64,000 nucleotides of DNA from DATDFB01 sp035276475 (GTDB lineage: Bacteria > Acidobacteriota > Thermoanaerobaculia > Gp7-AA8), in NCBI GenBank assembly GCA_035276475.1, contig DATELQ010000062.1, positions 54,027 to 118,026 on the forward strand, read 5' to 3'. Below, piece by piece: positions 1 to 8,451 of the stretch (position 1 is the stretch's first letter; the number at the start of each line of letters is the position of its first letter). Under the pieces are notes generated by a model, which was given only the letters and a program-made list of their open reading frames with translations, searched no databases and was not told where the DNA came from. The position numbers and the translations under genes were made by a program.

Positions 1-569
1 TTCGTCGTCGTGTGGAGGCCGCCGGTGGATTGGTTGACGATCTCGCCGCCGGCTTCGACCGTCACGGCATTGCGCCCGAGGCCTGCGGGATCGAAGCGTG
101 AGGCGGGGTAGTAGCCGACCCAGACGCCGTCGACCTTCAGCCACCAGTCGCCGCTGTCCGCGCGCGCGAACTCGAGGGCGATCTCGCACTGCGGACCGCC
201 GTCGCTGCTCGTGCACTTCAGCGGACCGCCGAGGACGACGTCGAAGTTCGTCTGCACGAAGTGACCGCACTGGAGGTTGTAGCACTCGCCGTCATAGATG
301 AAGAGGTGCGTCTTCGTGTCGCCGTAGAGGTTCGGGAAGACGTGCCATCCGACTTCGAGCGACTGCTGCCCCTTGGCCGTGCCGGCGATGAGCCAAAGCT
401 GCGCAAGCGAGAATTCGCCGGGCTGCTCGACGTAGGGATTCCAGACGTTGAAGACCGCGCGGGCGCCGCGGGCCTCGACGTTCTGGTAGGCGACGGCCCA
501 CTCGTGCGGCGAGGAGGAGGCGGCGGCGGGGAGGGCCACGAAGATGGTGAGAAGAAGAAGTCGGCGCAT
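1..569 (-). CDS. Neprosin-family (DUF239) secreted glutamic peptidase, 3' end cut off
   Basis: The first 189 codons are in the window; the gene runs off its left edge. The ATG at 569 opens a signal peptide (MRRLLLLTIFVALPAAAS). The mature part reads as the neprosin domain: FSLAQLWLIAG, a VGWHVFP stretch, CYNLQCGHFVQTN, then WWLKVDGVWVGYYP and VEAGGEIVNQ. Neprosin is a two-glutamate peptidase known from pitcher-plant fluid that cleaves after proline. The two expected glutamates are visible as E72 (SLEVGW) and E176 (GGEIVN), so the domain looks catalytically complete. A secreted or periplasmic peptidase is inferred. The upstream gene on the same strand ends at 654, 84 bases away, so co-transcription is possible but not evident. 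The motifs are recalled from the family rather than aligned. Confidence 0.72.
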   Translation of the reverse strand, partial: MRRLLLLTIFVALPAAASSSPHEWAVAYQNVEARGARAVFNVWNPYVEQPGEFSLAQLWLIAGTAKGQQSLEVGWHVFPNLYGDTKTHLFIYDGECYNLQCGHFVQTNFDVVLGGPLKCTSSDGGPQCEIALEFARADSGDWWLKVDGVWVGYYPASRFDPAGLGRNAVTVEAGGEIVNQSTGGLHTTT

Positions 570-653
570 CACGGCGACGGGTGCTGTCCAATCGCCGGAC
601 CACAGCTAAACTATTGAAACTGCTTGTCAGCCGCGTATCGTCTTGTTCGAAAA

Positions 654-1220
654 TCAGACGGTCGTCGAAAATTCGATCACGTCAGGGAAGAAGTCGTGGA
701 AGCGCCGCTCCAGCTCTCGCCGCGAGTCGACCAGGTGGTGCGTCGCGGCCTCGAGATGTGGCTGGCGCGAGAGGCGCCGCGAGAGGTTCGTGAGCGCGGT
801 GTGGATGCCGGCAATCTCGCGGTACGACAGGAGCCACTGCTGGTCGCGCATGTACGGATAGACGAGGCACAGCCGATCCGGAAGCGTGTGCGCGTGCGGG
901 TCGAGCGCCGCGTGCACGCGCGCGACGAAGGCCTCGAGCGTCTCGCCGCTGTAGCGCCCGAAGTCATTGGCGAGGAAGTGGTCGAAGAAGACGTCGGCGA
1001 TGACGCGCGCGTAGTGGCCGTGATCCGGAATCAGCACGCGGCGGAACGCGGCGACGCTCGGATGCGCGTCGGTGAAGGCGTCGATCTTCCGATGCTTGCG
1101 GATCCCGGCGGAGATCGCATCGTCGCCGTGGATCGGCCCTTTGACGAAGTCGCCGGCGAGATTGCCGATCATCGACTCCGCGCTGTCGCCGGCGAGGAAG
1201 AGGTGTGCGAGATAGTTCAT
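654..1220 (-). CDS. ACP phosphodiesterase (AcpH) family protein
   Basis: 188 residues, the usual length for the AcpH family (PF04336). It opens with the characteristic MNYLAHLFLAG, then GNLAGDFVKG, IRKHRKIDAFTDAHP and a VFFDHFLAND motif whose His/Asp residues match the HD-type metal site of the family. Known members hydrolyse the 4'-phosphopantetheine group from acyl carrier protein. The ATG overlaps the stop of the upstream LMF-like gene in an ATGA, so it is the last gene of a three-gene operon with that gene and an STT3-like gene. Many bacterial members have no tested function, so the exact substrate here is uncertain. Confidence 0.82.
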   Translation of the reverse strand: MNYLAHLFLAGDSAESMIGNLAGDFVKGPIHGDDAISAGIRKHRKIDAFTDAHPSVAAFRRVLIPDHGHYARVIADVFFDHFLANDFGRYSGETLEAFVARVHAALDPHAHTLPDRLCLVYPYMRDQQWLLSYREIAGIHTALTNLSRRLSRQPHLEAATHHLVDSRRELERRFHDFFPDVIEFSTTV

Positions 1221-2578
1221 TTGGCGATCGCCGGCGCGTACTCGCCGAGGAACTTGCGGTTCCACCAGGCGCCCGTGCGGGCGCGCTCGGCGGGCGTGGT
1301 GAACCAGTACTGCCACTTCACTGCGCGGACCATCGTGGGCGGGCGCGCGGCGAAGGGGTTGCCGGCGAAGAGGCGCAGCACCTGGGGCGTGCCCTCCAAC
1401 AGCTGCGCCTCGCAGTTCAGGACGAACGGATTCTCGAAATAGTCGCCGAGCGAGGCGAACCAGAGGTTCCAGTCGAAGCGCGGCTGGTACGGCGCGTAGA
1501 TCCCTGGCGCCTTCAGCGGGTCTTGCGGCTTGAAGCGGAAGGGGTAGGCGATCCAATGCTCGCCGTCGTAGGAGCCCTGGAACTCGATCTCGTAGCGGGC
1601 CCGGGTCATGACGGCGAAGAGGCCGAAGCGGTTGGCGACGCGGAAGGGCTCGAGGAGTTGCACGAGGGGGAAGGCAGGGACGAGGAAGCCGGCGATGGTG
1701 GTGACGAACAACGTGGCGAAGAGGACCTTCTGCGCGACGTGAGTTGACGGCAGTGGTTTGTGTTCGCCGAGCAAGAGAACGCCGAGGAACAGCACGAGGT
1801 AATTGAGAAACGCGTAGTTCGCCGTGAGGATGATGGCGATCTGCAGCGGCGTCGTCAGCACGAACGCGATGAGCCGCGACTGCTTTGGGAAGAAGACCAA
1901 CCAGCAGATCAAAAGCTCCGCGGCGAGCGTGTACGCCACCGTCGCCGCGTGAAAGCCGTGCGGCAGGCGCTGCTGCGTGTACCAGCCGATCCACGTCGGC
2001 AGCGGACCGTTCTCGTAGTACTTGTCCATGGCCGTGAAGTCGCGCCACTGCGTCTCGCCGCTCAGGATCTTCACCACGCCCGACTCGAAGTAGATGCGGA
2101 ACCACAGCCAGCGCAGCATGAAGAGCGCGCCGGCGTTGACCGGCTGCGCGTCCGCAAGTCCCGGCCGCAGCCCGCGCGGCGCGAGGAAGATCGAGAGCAG
2201 CGCCGCCTCGAGGAGCATGCCGTCGGACTGATAGCCGCTGAAGTCCTGCGCTGCGGCGACGAAGGAGAGGAACGCCACGTCGGCGACGGCGATCGACACG
2301 CGCGGCCAGAGGTTGGCGATGATCGCGATCGAGGCGACGAGGCCGATCCAGACGATCGCCATCAGCATCGCGTCGCTCGCGTTGATCCACAAGAGCGTCG
2401 GCACGAACCAGAAGCGCTTCGGCCCGAGGACGCGGAGTTGTTGCAGGTAGGTCGACGCCGGCAGGAGGCCGCGCGAGCCGATCAGCCCTTCGATCTGGAA
2501 GTACAGCGAGACGAAGGCCGAAAGAAAGATCGCGCCGAGGGCGCGGAGCCAGATCCAGCGCGCGCGGGCGCCGGTCAT
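1217..2578 (-). CDS. Lipase maturation factor (LMF1) family membrane protein
   Basis: 453 residues. The N-terminal two thirds is polytopic: a first helix near residues 10-28, then repeated hydrophobic stretches to about residue 300. The soluble tail carries the family's typical RYEIEFQGSYDGEHW and RFDWNLWFAS segments and a late WNRKFLGEY. LMF1 in animals is an ER protein needed for folding of lipases; bacterial members are widespread and functionally uncharacterised. The longer reading frame upstream is the antisense shadow of the STT3-like gene. The ATG at 2578 overlaps that gene's stop (ATGA), and the LMF stop in turn overlaps the acpH start, so translation of all three is probably coupled. 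Confidence 0.78.
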   Translation of the reverse strand: MTGARARWIWLRALGAIFLSAFVSLYFQIEGLIGSRGLLPASTYLQQLRVLGPKRFWFVPTLLWINASDAMLMAIVWIGLVASIAIIANLWPRVSIAVADVAFLSFVAAAQDFSGYQSDGMLLEAALLSIFLAPRGLRPGLADAQPVNAGALFMLRWLWFRIYFESGVVKILSGETQWRDFTAMDKYYENGPLPTWIGWYTQQRLPHGFHAATVAYTLAAELLICWLVFFPKQSRLIAFVLTTPLQIAIILTANYAFLNYLVLFLGVLLLGEHKPLPSTHVAQKVLFATLFVTTIAGFLVPAFPLVQLLEPFRVANRFGLFAVMTRARYEIEFQGSYDGEHWIAYPFRFKPQDPLKAPGIYAPYQPRFDWNLWFASLGDYFENPFVLNCEAQLLEGTPQVLRLFAGNPFAARPPTMVRAVKWQYWFTTPAERARTGAWWNRKFLGEYAPAIAK

Positions 2579-4149
2579 TGCCGCTCCACGATGACGATGC
2601 CGCGCTGCGCGTAGACGCGGCGGAAGAACTGCAGCGGCGCGCCGGCGTACGCGCGGCGCCACACCGTCGACCGCGGCAGGAGGTCGTAGTCGAGGCCGAG
2701 AATCGTCGCGGCGGAGAGCATGCCGCGCGGCGGCTCGTAGACGACGAAGCGAACGCCCTCGGCGTCGCAGTAGCGCGCCAGCGTCTCCTCGTGCGTGGTG
2801 AGGAAGGCGTCGTGCGCGCGCTCGAAGGCGACGCGGTCGGGCATGGTGCCGAAGTTGTCGATGACGACCGGGCGCCCGGCGTCGACGTCGATCAGATGCC
2901 CGACGGACCACGGCGCGAGCACGCGGCCGGGCGGCTGCGCCTGCAGAAATCGTGCGGCCTGGAACCACGGCCGAAACTCCAGCGACGGCGGCCGCAGCGG
3001 ATGGAACATCCAGAGGACGAACTGCACCGGCGGCACGATCGCGACCGCGGCGAGCGCAAGCTGCCGCAGCCACCGACGCTCGAACGAGACCGCGGCGATC
3101 GCGCCGGCGATGGCCAGGAGCGGCACGCCGACGCTCCAGAACCGCCGCGAGGTGATGGCCAGCAATAGATAGAGGATGGCGAACGGCGCGACGACGCGGT
3201 CGCGGCGCGCGAGCGACCAGACGAGCACGGCGCCAATCCCGAGCCCGGCCACGATCGACACGATGTCCTCGGCTGACCCGCGCCAGAGTGGCTGGAACTC
3301 CCGGATCGTGCGCAGCCAAGGCTCGCCGCCGAAGAATTGCGAGCCTTCGAGGAGCGATCCCGGCGCGGACGGCGTGGCGAGCACGACGCACGCGCCCGCG
3401 AGCAGCGCGAAGACGCGCGACCCGCGCCACGCCAGGTACGCGCACGCCACCGCCGCCGCGCCGAAGAGCGCCGCGTGGGTCCACCCCAGGAACCAGGCGT
3501 TGTCCGGATAGCCAGGGGGGCGGGTGACGCGGTAGAGCGCGATGGCGACTGCGCCGAGGCCGAACGCGATCGCGCCGGCGCGGCCGTCAGTCGTGAAGAA
3601 GAGGATGACGAACGCGAGGGCGGCGGCCACGAGGAGTGCGGTCTGGACGAACATCCCCGCCGTCAACGCCAAGGCGAGCAGAAGCGGACGGCGATCGCGT
3701 ACGCCCGCAATCATCCCCACCACAAAGATCGGCTCGGTCCAGTGGTGATCGATGCTCGCCACCCAAGACTGCGTTACGACAAAGGGCGACGCCGCCAGCG
3801 CCACGCCCGCCACGATCGCCGCCGTGCGCCCGAAGCGCCGCTCCATCCACAGCACGACCGCGGCGACGAAGAGCGCCCCGCCGATCGGCGGGATCCACTT
3901 CACCCGCGCCAGCACCTCGGCCTGCGTCGTCGCGCCGGTCAGATGGGCGATCCCGCCGAGGAGACGGTCGTAGAGGGGAGGCCAGGGGCAGAAGGCGTTG
4001 CGGTCGGGATCAAAGTCGACGAAGTGCGTCATCCGCTTGAGGTGATACGCGTCGTCGACCGGCGTGAGCTCCGCCGTCGGCGCGTTGCTCACCCGAAATG
4101 CCAGCGCGGCGGCGAACGCGACAACAGCCAGAAACATCCTCACGCGCAC
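2575..4149 (-). CDS. STT3/AglB-like GT-C membrane glycosyltransferase
   Basis: 524 residues with about eleven or more hydrophobic segments and a hydrophilic C-terminal part. The first periplasmic loop holds VDDAYHLKR (D32-D33), resembling the metal-binding DxYYHLR loop of AglB/STT3-type oligosaccharyltransferases. A later ASIDHHWTEP (D134, H135, H136, E139) resembles their second acidic loop motif. The C-terminal APWSVGHLIDVDAGRPVV sits where the WWDYG segment lies in the family. I infer a lipid-linked sugar transferase acting on the periplasmic side; the acceptor is unknown and could be protein, lipid or polymer. It is first in an operon with the LMF-like and AcpH-like genes and is divergent from the subtilase, with 83 bases between them for both promoters. 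Confidence 0.62.
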   Translation of the reverse strand: MRVRMFLAVVAFAAALAFRVSNAPTAELTPVDDAYHLKRMTHFVDFDPDRNAFCPWPPLYDRLLGGIAHLTGATTQAEVLARVKWIPPIGGALFVAAVVLWMERRFGRTAAIVAGVALAASPFVVTQSWVASIDHHWTEPIFVVGMIAGVRDRRPLLLALALTAGMFVQTALLVAAALAFVILFFTTDGRAGAIAFGLGAVAIALYRVTRPPGYPDNAWFLGWTHAALFGAAAVACAYLAWRGSRVFALLAGACVVLATPSAPGSLLEGSQFFGGEPWLRTIREFQPLWRGSAEDIVSIVAGLGIGAVLVWSLARRDRVVAPFAILYLLLAITSRRFWSVGVPLLAIAGAIAAVSFERRWLRQLALAAVAIVPPVQFVLWMFHPLRPPSLEFRPWFQAARFLQAQPPGRVLAPWSVGHLIDVDAGRPVVIDNFGTMPDRVAFERAHDAFLTTHEETLARYCDAEGVRFVVYEPPRGMLSAATILGLDYDLLPRSTVWRRAYAGAPLQFFRRVYAQRGIVIVERQ

Positions 4150-4232
4150 AGAATAAATTCACTTGCCATTTTGCTCCGCTTGCCGCACGCTGTTGCAGTC
4201 GTCCAAGACGTTCCGACAATCGAGGATTCAAA

Positions 4233-5525
4233 GTGCGAAAGACGTTGGCCGCGTCCACGGCCTCTTTCTTACTCGCTGTTGCCTTGTTCGCGGCTGAGCC
4301 GGAGGCGATCTCCACGCATTGCCGCGAGACGGACGTCCCCCTCGATGAAACACACAGTGTCTCCCGCCTCGGCGACTGCGGCGATCCGGCCGCGCCCGAT
4401 CTTCTCTGGCACCTCGACCGGATCGACCAGACCAACGCCAACCTCGACGGCATCTACCACCACCGCGCAGGCGGCGCCGGCAGCGTCGTCTACGTGATGG
4501 ACACCGGCGTCATGGCCTCGCACGATGAGTTCGCGACGCCGTCCGGTCCGCGCGTGATCGCCGGCATCGACGCGGCGTCGGTGGCGATCGGCGCGTCGCA
4601 CTGCGCGAGCGCGAACAAGGCACTGATGCCGTGCTACGAGAACATGAACGAGCTCGTCGGCGCCTCGCACGGAACGAGCGTGGCCTCGCTCATCGCCGGC
4701 GCGCGCGTCGGCGTGGCGCCTCAGGCCAAGATCGTGTCGGTGCGGGTGATGAACGAGTCGGCGCTGGCGACGACGCGCACGTACCTCGACGGCCTCAACG
4801 CCATCGTCAAGCATGCCTTCGATCCGGCCACGCCGCAGTTCCAGACCGCCATCGTCAACATCAGCGGCTGGGTGCTGGAGCGGCTCGTCGGCGACAGCGA
4901 TAAGTCGGCCGTGCCGTTCGCCGCGGTGGAGAAAAAGATCCGCGAGATGGTCGCCGGCGTCGACGCGACCGGCAAGCCCGATCCGAACGGCAAGAAGTTT
5001 CTCTTCGTCGTAGCGGGGAACAACATCGACAACGGCTGCAGCCGCGCCGGCATGGTCGACCGCTTCCCGGCGACGCTTGGCCGCGCCATCGACGGCGTCA
5101 TCACCGTCGGCGGGATGACGGCGGAGAACAGCTGGTGGCCCGGCGCGTGCCGCGGCGGCCTGGAGATCCTCGCGCCGAGCCAGGACGTGTTCAGCGCCAC
5201 GATCACGTCGAAGGACGAGTACCGCGGGACGAAGCCGAACCTCCGCTCCGGCACGTCGTTCGCCGCGCCGATCATCGCCGGCATCGCCGCGCGCCTCCTG
5301 TCGCAGAAGCCGGCGTTGACGCCGGCGGAGCTCGAGGCCGCGATCGTGGCCACGCCGTCGCGGATCTTCAACGCCGACCCGCAGCACGCCGACGGCAAGG
5401 TCGCCTTCCTCAACGACGTGCCGGTGCTGCAGAGCGCGGGCGGGACGGAGAAGGCTGCGCCGCGCGTGATTCCGGCGGCGGTGACGACCGTGGCGCCGAT
5501 GGCGTCGGCGGGCAATCGGCCGTAG
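4233..5525 (+). CDS. Secreted subtilisin-like serine protease (S8 family)
   Basis: I chose the GTG at 4233: GAGGA lies six bases upstream and the product then starts with a clean signal peptide (MRKTLAASTASFLLAVALFA). That gives 430 residues; an ATG at 4098 in the same frame would add an arginine-rich leader. The catalytic triad is visible: D90 in VVYVMDTGV, H146 in GASHGTSVASLIAG and S342 in RSGTSFAAPIIAG. The oxyanion asparagine lies in VVAGNN (263-264). Several cysteines in the mature part may form disulfides. There is no long pro-domain, only about 60 residues before the catalytic core. A membrane IPT-domain gene follows 12 bases downstream on the same strand. Confidence 0.88.
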   Translation: MRKTLAASTASFLLAVALFAAEPEAISTHCRETDVPLDETHSVSRLGDCGDPAAPDLLWHLDRIDQTNANLDGIYHHRAGGAGSVVYVMDTGVMASHDEFATPSGPRVIAGIDAASVAIGASHCASANKALMPCYENMNELVGASHGTSVASLIAGARVGVAPQAKIVSVRVMNESALATTRTYLDGLNAIVKHAFDPATPQFQTAIVNISGWVLERLVGDSDKSAVPFAAVEKKIREMVAGVDATGKPDPNGKKFLFVVAGNNIDNGCSRAGMVDRFPATLGRAIDGVITVGGMTAENSWWPGACRGGLEILAPSQDVFSATITSKDEYRGTKPNLRSGTSFAAPIIAGIAARLLSQKPALTPAELEAAIVATPSRIFNADPQHADGKVAFLNDVPVLQSAGGTEKAAPRVIPAAVTTVAPMASAGNRP

Positions 5526-5537
5526 GACGAAGTTGCC

Positions 5538-6518
5538 GTGGCCGAAAAACCGCCCGTTCTCGTTCCGTGGTGGGGGACGCTGCTCTCGCTCATCTGGCTC
5601 GTGGCGCTGTCGGGATTGTGTCTCTACATTCTGACGGCGCTGTGGCCGCATCCGACGCCGGCCGGTGTTCCGCCGATCGAGGAGCAGACTGACACATCGA
5701 GCACCGCAAAGACGAACCCGCCGAAAACGCTCGCCTCCCTTTGCAATCCCGCGCCGCGCGATCAGGACCTGCGCGAAGAATGCGAGTGCATGACGCGGGT
5801 CGCCACGTTGCGGGCGCTCTACCTCGCCGACAATCCGAAGGCGACCGACCGGCAGGATCCCTCCTGCGTCTGTCTGTTCGGCCATTGTCACGTCGTGTGG
5901 GGCGAGACGCGCCTCCTCCTGATCGTGATGCTCTGCGGCTTCCTCGGATCGCTGATCTACTCGCTCCGCTCGTTCTTCTGGTACACCGGCAACCGCAATC
6001 TCGTCGTGAGCTGGCTGGCGCTCTACGCGCTCGTGCCGATCGTCGGGGCGATGCTCGCCGTCGTCTTCTACGTCGTCCTCCGCGGCGGCCTCTTCTCCTC
6101 GGCCACGACGATCTCCGATACCAGCCCCTTTGGCTTCGCCGCTGTCGCCGCGCTGGTCGGCATGTTCACGAACCAGGCGGCGGAGAAACTGCGCACCGTC
6201 TTCGAGACGCTCATGACGAAGGCGCAGACCGGGAAGGACGCGTCCGTGAGGACCGCGCCGGTGCTGGCGAACGTTGTCCCTGCGTCCGTTGCACACGGCA
6301 GCGCGGATACGCCGCTCGTCGTCACGGGCGAGCACTTCTATCCCGATTCGAAAGTCGTCGCCAATTCGACGGAGCTCACGTCGACGGAGTTCAAGAACGA
6401 GAAGCGGCTGGAGGCGACGTTGCCGGCGGCGATGATGCAGAATCCCGGCGACGTGATCATCAAGGTGACGACGCCAAACGCGGGAACGTCGACGGAATTC
6501 AAAATGAAGGTGACATGA
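5538..6518 (+). CDS. Membrane protein with C-terminal IPT/TIG-like domain
   Basis: 326 residues from a GTG start 12 bases after the subtilase. One hydrophobic helix (about residues 10-35) is followed by a polar, cysteine-rich loop (ECECMTR, CVCLFGHCHV) and then three further hydrophobic stretches at about 125-215. The last 80 residues (ANVVPASVAHGSADTPLVV onwards) have the look of an IPT/TIG immunoglobulin-like fold. I do not recognise a named family. The arrangement suggests an inner-membrane protein with a soluble adhesive or binding domain. It is probably co-transcribed with the protease upstream; parE begins 28 bases downstream. Confidence 0.6.
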   Translation: MAEKPPVLVPWWGTLLSLIWLVALSGLCLYILTALWPHPTPAGVPPIEEQTDTSSTAKTNPPKTLASLCNPAPRDQDLREECECMTRVATLRALYLADNPKATDRQDPSCVCLFGHCHVVWGETRLLLIVMLCGFLGSLIYSLRSFFWYTGNRNLVVSWLALYALVPIVGAMLAVVFYVVLRGGLFSSATTISDTSPFGFAAVAALVGMFTNQAAEKLRTVFETLMTKAQTGKDASVRTAPVLANVVPASVAHGSADTPLVVTGEHFYPDSKVVANSTELTSTEFKNEKRLEATLPAAMMQNPGDVIIKVTTPNAGTSTEFKMKVT

Positions 6519-6546
6519 CTGCTATCATCCGGCGCCCGCTGGAAAC

Positions 6547-8442
6547 ATGACCACCTCCTACGACTCCTCTTCCATCGAAGTTCTCACAGGCCTCGAGCCG
6601 GTGCGCAAGCGCCCCGGCATGTACACGACCACGGAGCGGCCGAACCACCTCGCGCAGGAGGTGATCGACAACTCCGCCGACGAGGCCATCGCCGGCTACG
6701 CCAAGGAGATCGTCGTCACCCTGCACGACGACGGCTCCGTCACCGTCTCTGACGACGGCCGCGGCATGCCGGTCGACCGCCACGCCAAGGAAGGCGTCAG
6801 CGGCGTCGAGGTCATCCTCACGCGCCTGCACGCCGGCGCGAAGTTCACCGACAAGAACTACCGCTTCTCCGGCGGTCTGCACGGCGTCGGCGTCTCCGTC
6901 GTCAACGCGCTGTCGAAGAAGCTCCAGGTGTGGGTGCGCCGCGACGGCAGCGAGCACTTCATGTGGTTCGCCGACGGGAAAAAGAAGCAGGAGCTGAAGC
7001 CCGTCGGCACCGTCGGCCGGCGCAACACCGGCACGACCATCCGCTTCTGGCCGGATGAGAAGTTCTTCGACTCGCCGAAGTTCAGCGTGCCGCGCCTCAA
7101 GCACGTCATGCGCGCCAAGGCCGTGCTCGCGCCGGGGCTGCGCATGCGCTTCATCAGCGAAGTCGATCCGGCGGAGAGCGAGGAGTGGTACTACGAGAAC
7201 GGCCTGCCGGCGTACCTGATGTCGGAGCTCGCCGGCGCGGAGACGCTCCCGGCCGAGCCGTACGTCGGGCACTTCAAAGGGACGAACGAGGAGGTCGACT
7301 GGGCCGTCGTCTGGGTGCCGGACGAGGGCGATCTCGTCACCGAGTCGTACGTCAATCTCATCCCGACGGCGCAGGGGGGCACGCACGTCAACGGTTTCCG
7401 CACCGGGCTCACCGAGGCGATCCGCGAGTTCTGCGAGCTGCGGAATCTGTTGCAGCGCGGCGTGAAGCTGACGCCCGAGGACGTCTGGTCGCGCTGCAGC
7501 TACATCCTCTCGCTGCGCATGACCGAGCCGCAGTTCACCGGCCAGACGAAGGACCGCCTCTCCTCGCGCGAAGCCTCGGCGTTCGTGCACGGCGTGACGC
7601 AGGACGCCTTCTCGATCTGGCTGAACAACAACGTCGCCGACGCGGAGCGCATCGCCCAGGTGGCGATCGCCGCGGCAATGACGCGGCTGCGACAGGGAAA
7701 GAAGGTCGAGCGGAAGAAGATCGGCGCCGGCCCCGCGCTGCCCGGCAAGCTCGCCGATTGCACGGCGAGCGATCTCGATCAGACGGAACTGTTTCTCGTC
7801 GAGGGCGACTCCGCGGGCGGCTCGGCGAAGCAGGCGCGCGACCGCGAGTTCCAGGCCATCATGCCGCTGCGCGGCAAGATCCTGAACACGTGGGAGGTCG
7901 ATCCGAACGAGGTGCTCTCTTCGCAGGAGGTGCACGACATCGCTGTGGCCCTCGGCGTCGACCCGGGGTCGCACGATCTGAAGGGGCTCCGCTACGGCAA
8001 GGTCTGCATCCTCGCCGACGCCGACTCCGACGGCGCGCACATCGCCACGCTCCTGACGGCGCTCTTCGTCCGCCACTTCCGCAAGCTGGTGGAGGAGGGG
8101 CACGTCTACGTGGCCATGCCGCCGCTGTACCGCATCGACGTGGGGAAGAACGTCTACTACGCGCTCGACGATCACGAGCGCGATGGGATCCTCGAGCGCA
8201 TCGCCGCCGAGGGGATCCGGGCCAAGCCGAACATCCAGCGCTTCAAGGGCCTCGGCGAGATGAACGCGACGCAGCTGCGCGAGACGACGATGTCGCCCGA
8301 CACGCGGCGCCTCGTGCGCCTGACGCTCGACGCCGGCGACGGTGCGGAGTCGGTGATCGATATGTTGCTCGCGAAGAAGCGCGCAGACGACCGCAAGCAG
8401 TGGCTGACCGAGGAAGGGAACAAGGCGGAGATCCTGGAGTAA
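6547..8442 (+). CDS. parE: DNA topoisomerase IV subunit B (ParE)
   Basis: 631 residues, almost the length of E. coli ParE (630) and shorter than most GyrB proteins. ParE is the ATPase half of topoisomerase IV, which decatenates daughter chromosomes. The GHKL ATPase motifs are present: QEVIDNSADEA, DDGRGMPVD and GGLHGVGVSVVNALS. The TOPRIM motifs are LVEGDSAGGSAKQARDRE and ILADADSDGAHIATLL, and PNIQRFKGLGEMN is typical. Throughout, it reads like the gammaproteobacterial ParE (for example ILNTWEVDPNEVLSSQEVHD), including the short C-terminus and the absence of a GyrB insert. The partner parC lies about 5 kb downstream on the same strand. The start is the ATG giving MTTSYDSSSIEVLTGLEPV, as in E. 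coli. Confidence 0.95.
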   Translation: MTTSYDSSSIEVLTGLEPVRKRPGMYTTTERPNHLAQEVIDNSADEAIAGYAKEIVVTLHDDGSVTVSDDGRGMPVDRHAKEGVSGVEVILTRLHAGAKFTDKNYRFSGGLHGVGVSVVNALSKKLQVWVRRDGSEHFMWFADGKKKQELKPVGTVGRRNTGTTIRFWPDEKFFDSPKFSVPRLKHVMRAKAVLAPGLRMRFISEVDPAESEEWYYENGLPAYLMSELAGAETLPAEPYVGHFKGTNEEVDWAVVWVPDEGDLVTESYVNLIPTAQGGTHVNGFRTGLTEAIREFCELRNLLQRGVKLTPEDVWSRCSYILSLRMTEPQFTGQTKDRLSSREASAFVHGVTQDAFSIWLNNNVADAERIAQVAIAAAMTRLRQGKKVERKKIGAGPALPGKLADCTASDLDQTELFLVEGDSAGGSAKQARDREFQAIMPLRGKILNTWEVDPNEVLSSQEVHDIAVALGVDPGSHDLKGLRYGKVCILADADSDGAHIATLLTALFVRHFRKLVEEGHVYVAMPPLYRIDVGKNVYYALDDHERDGILERIAAEGIRAKPNIQRFKGLGEMNATQLRETTMSPDTRRLVRLTLDAGDGAESVIDMLLAKKRADDRKQWLTEEGNKAEILE

Positions 8443-8451
8443 TCTGGCGTC

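Noticed and set aside
654..2390. A long minus-strand reading frame starting within the LMF gene
   Set aside because: Only its last 188 codons, from the ATG at 1220, form a real protein (AcpH). The upstream part is an Arg-rich out-of-frame shadow of the LMF gene, which overlaps the AcpH start by only four bases.
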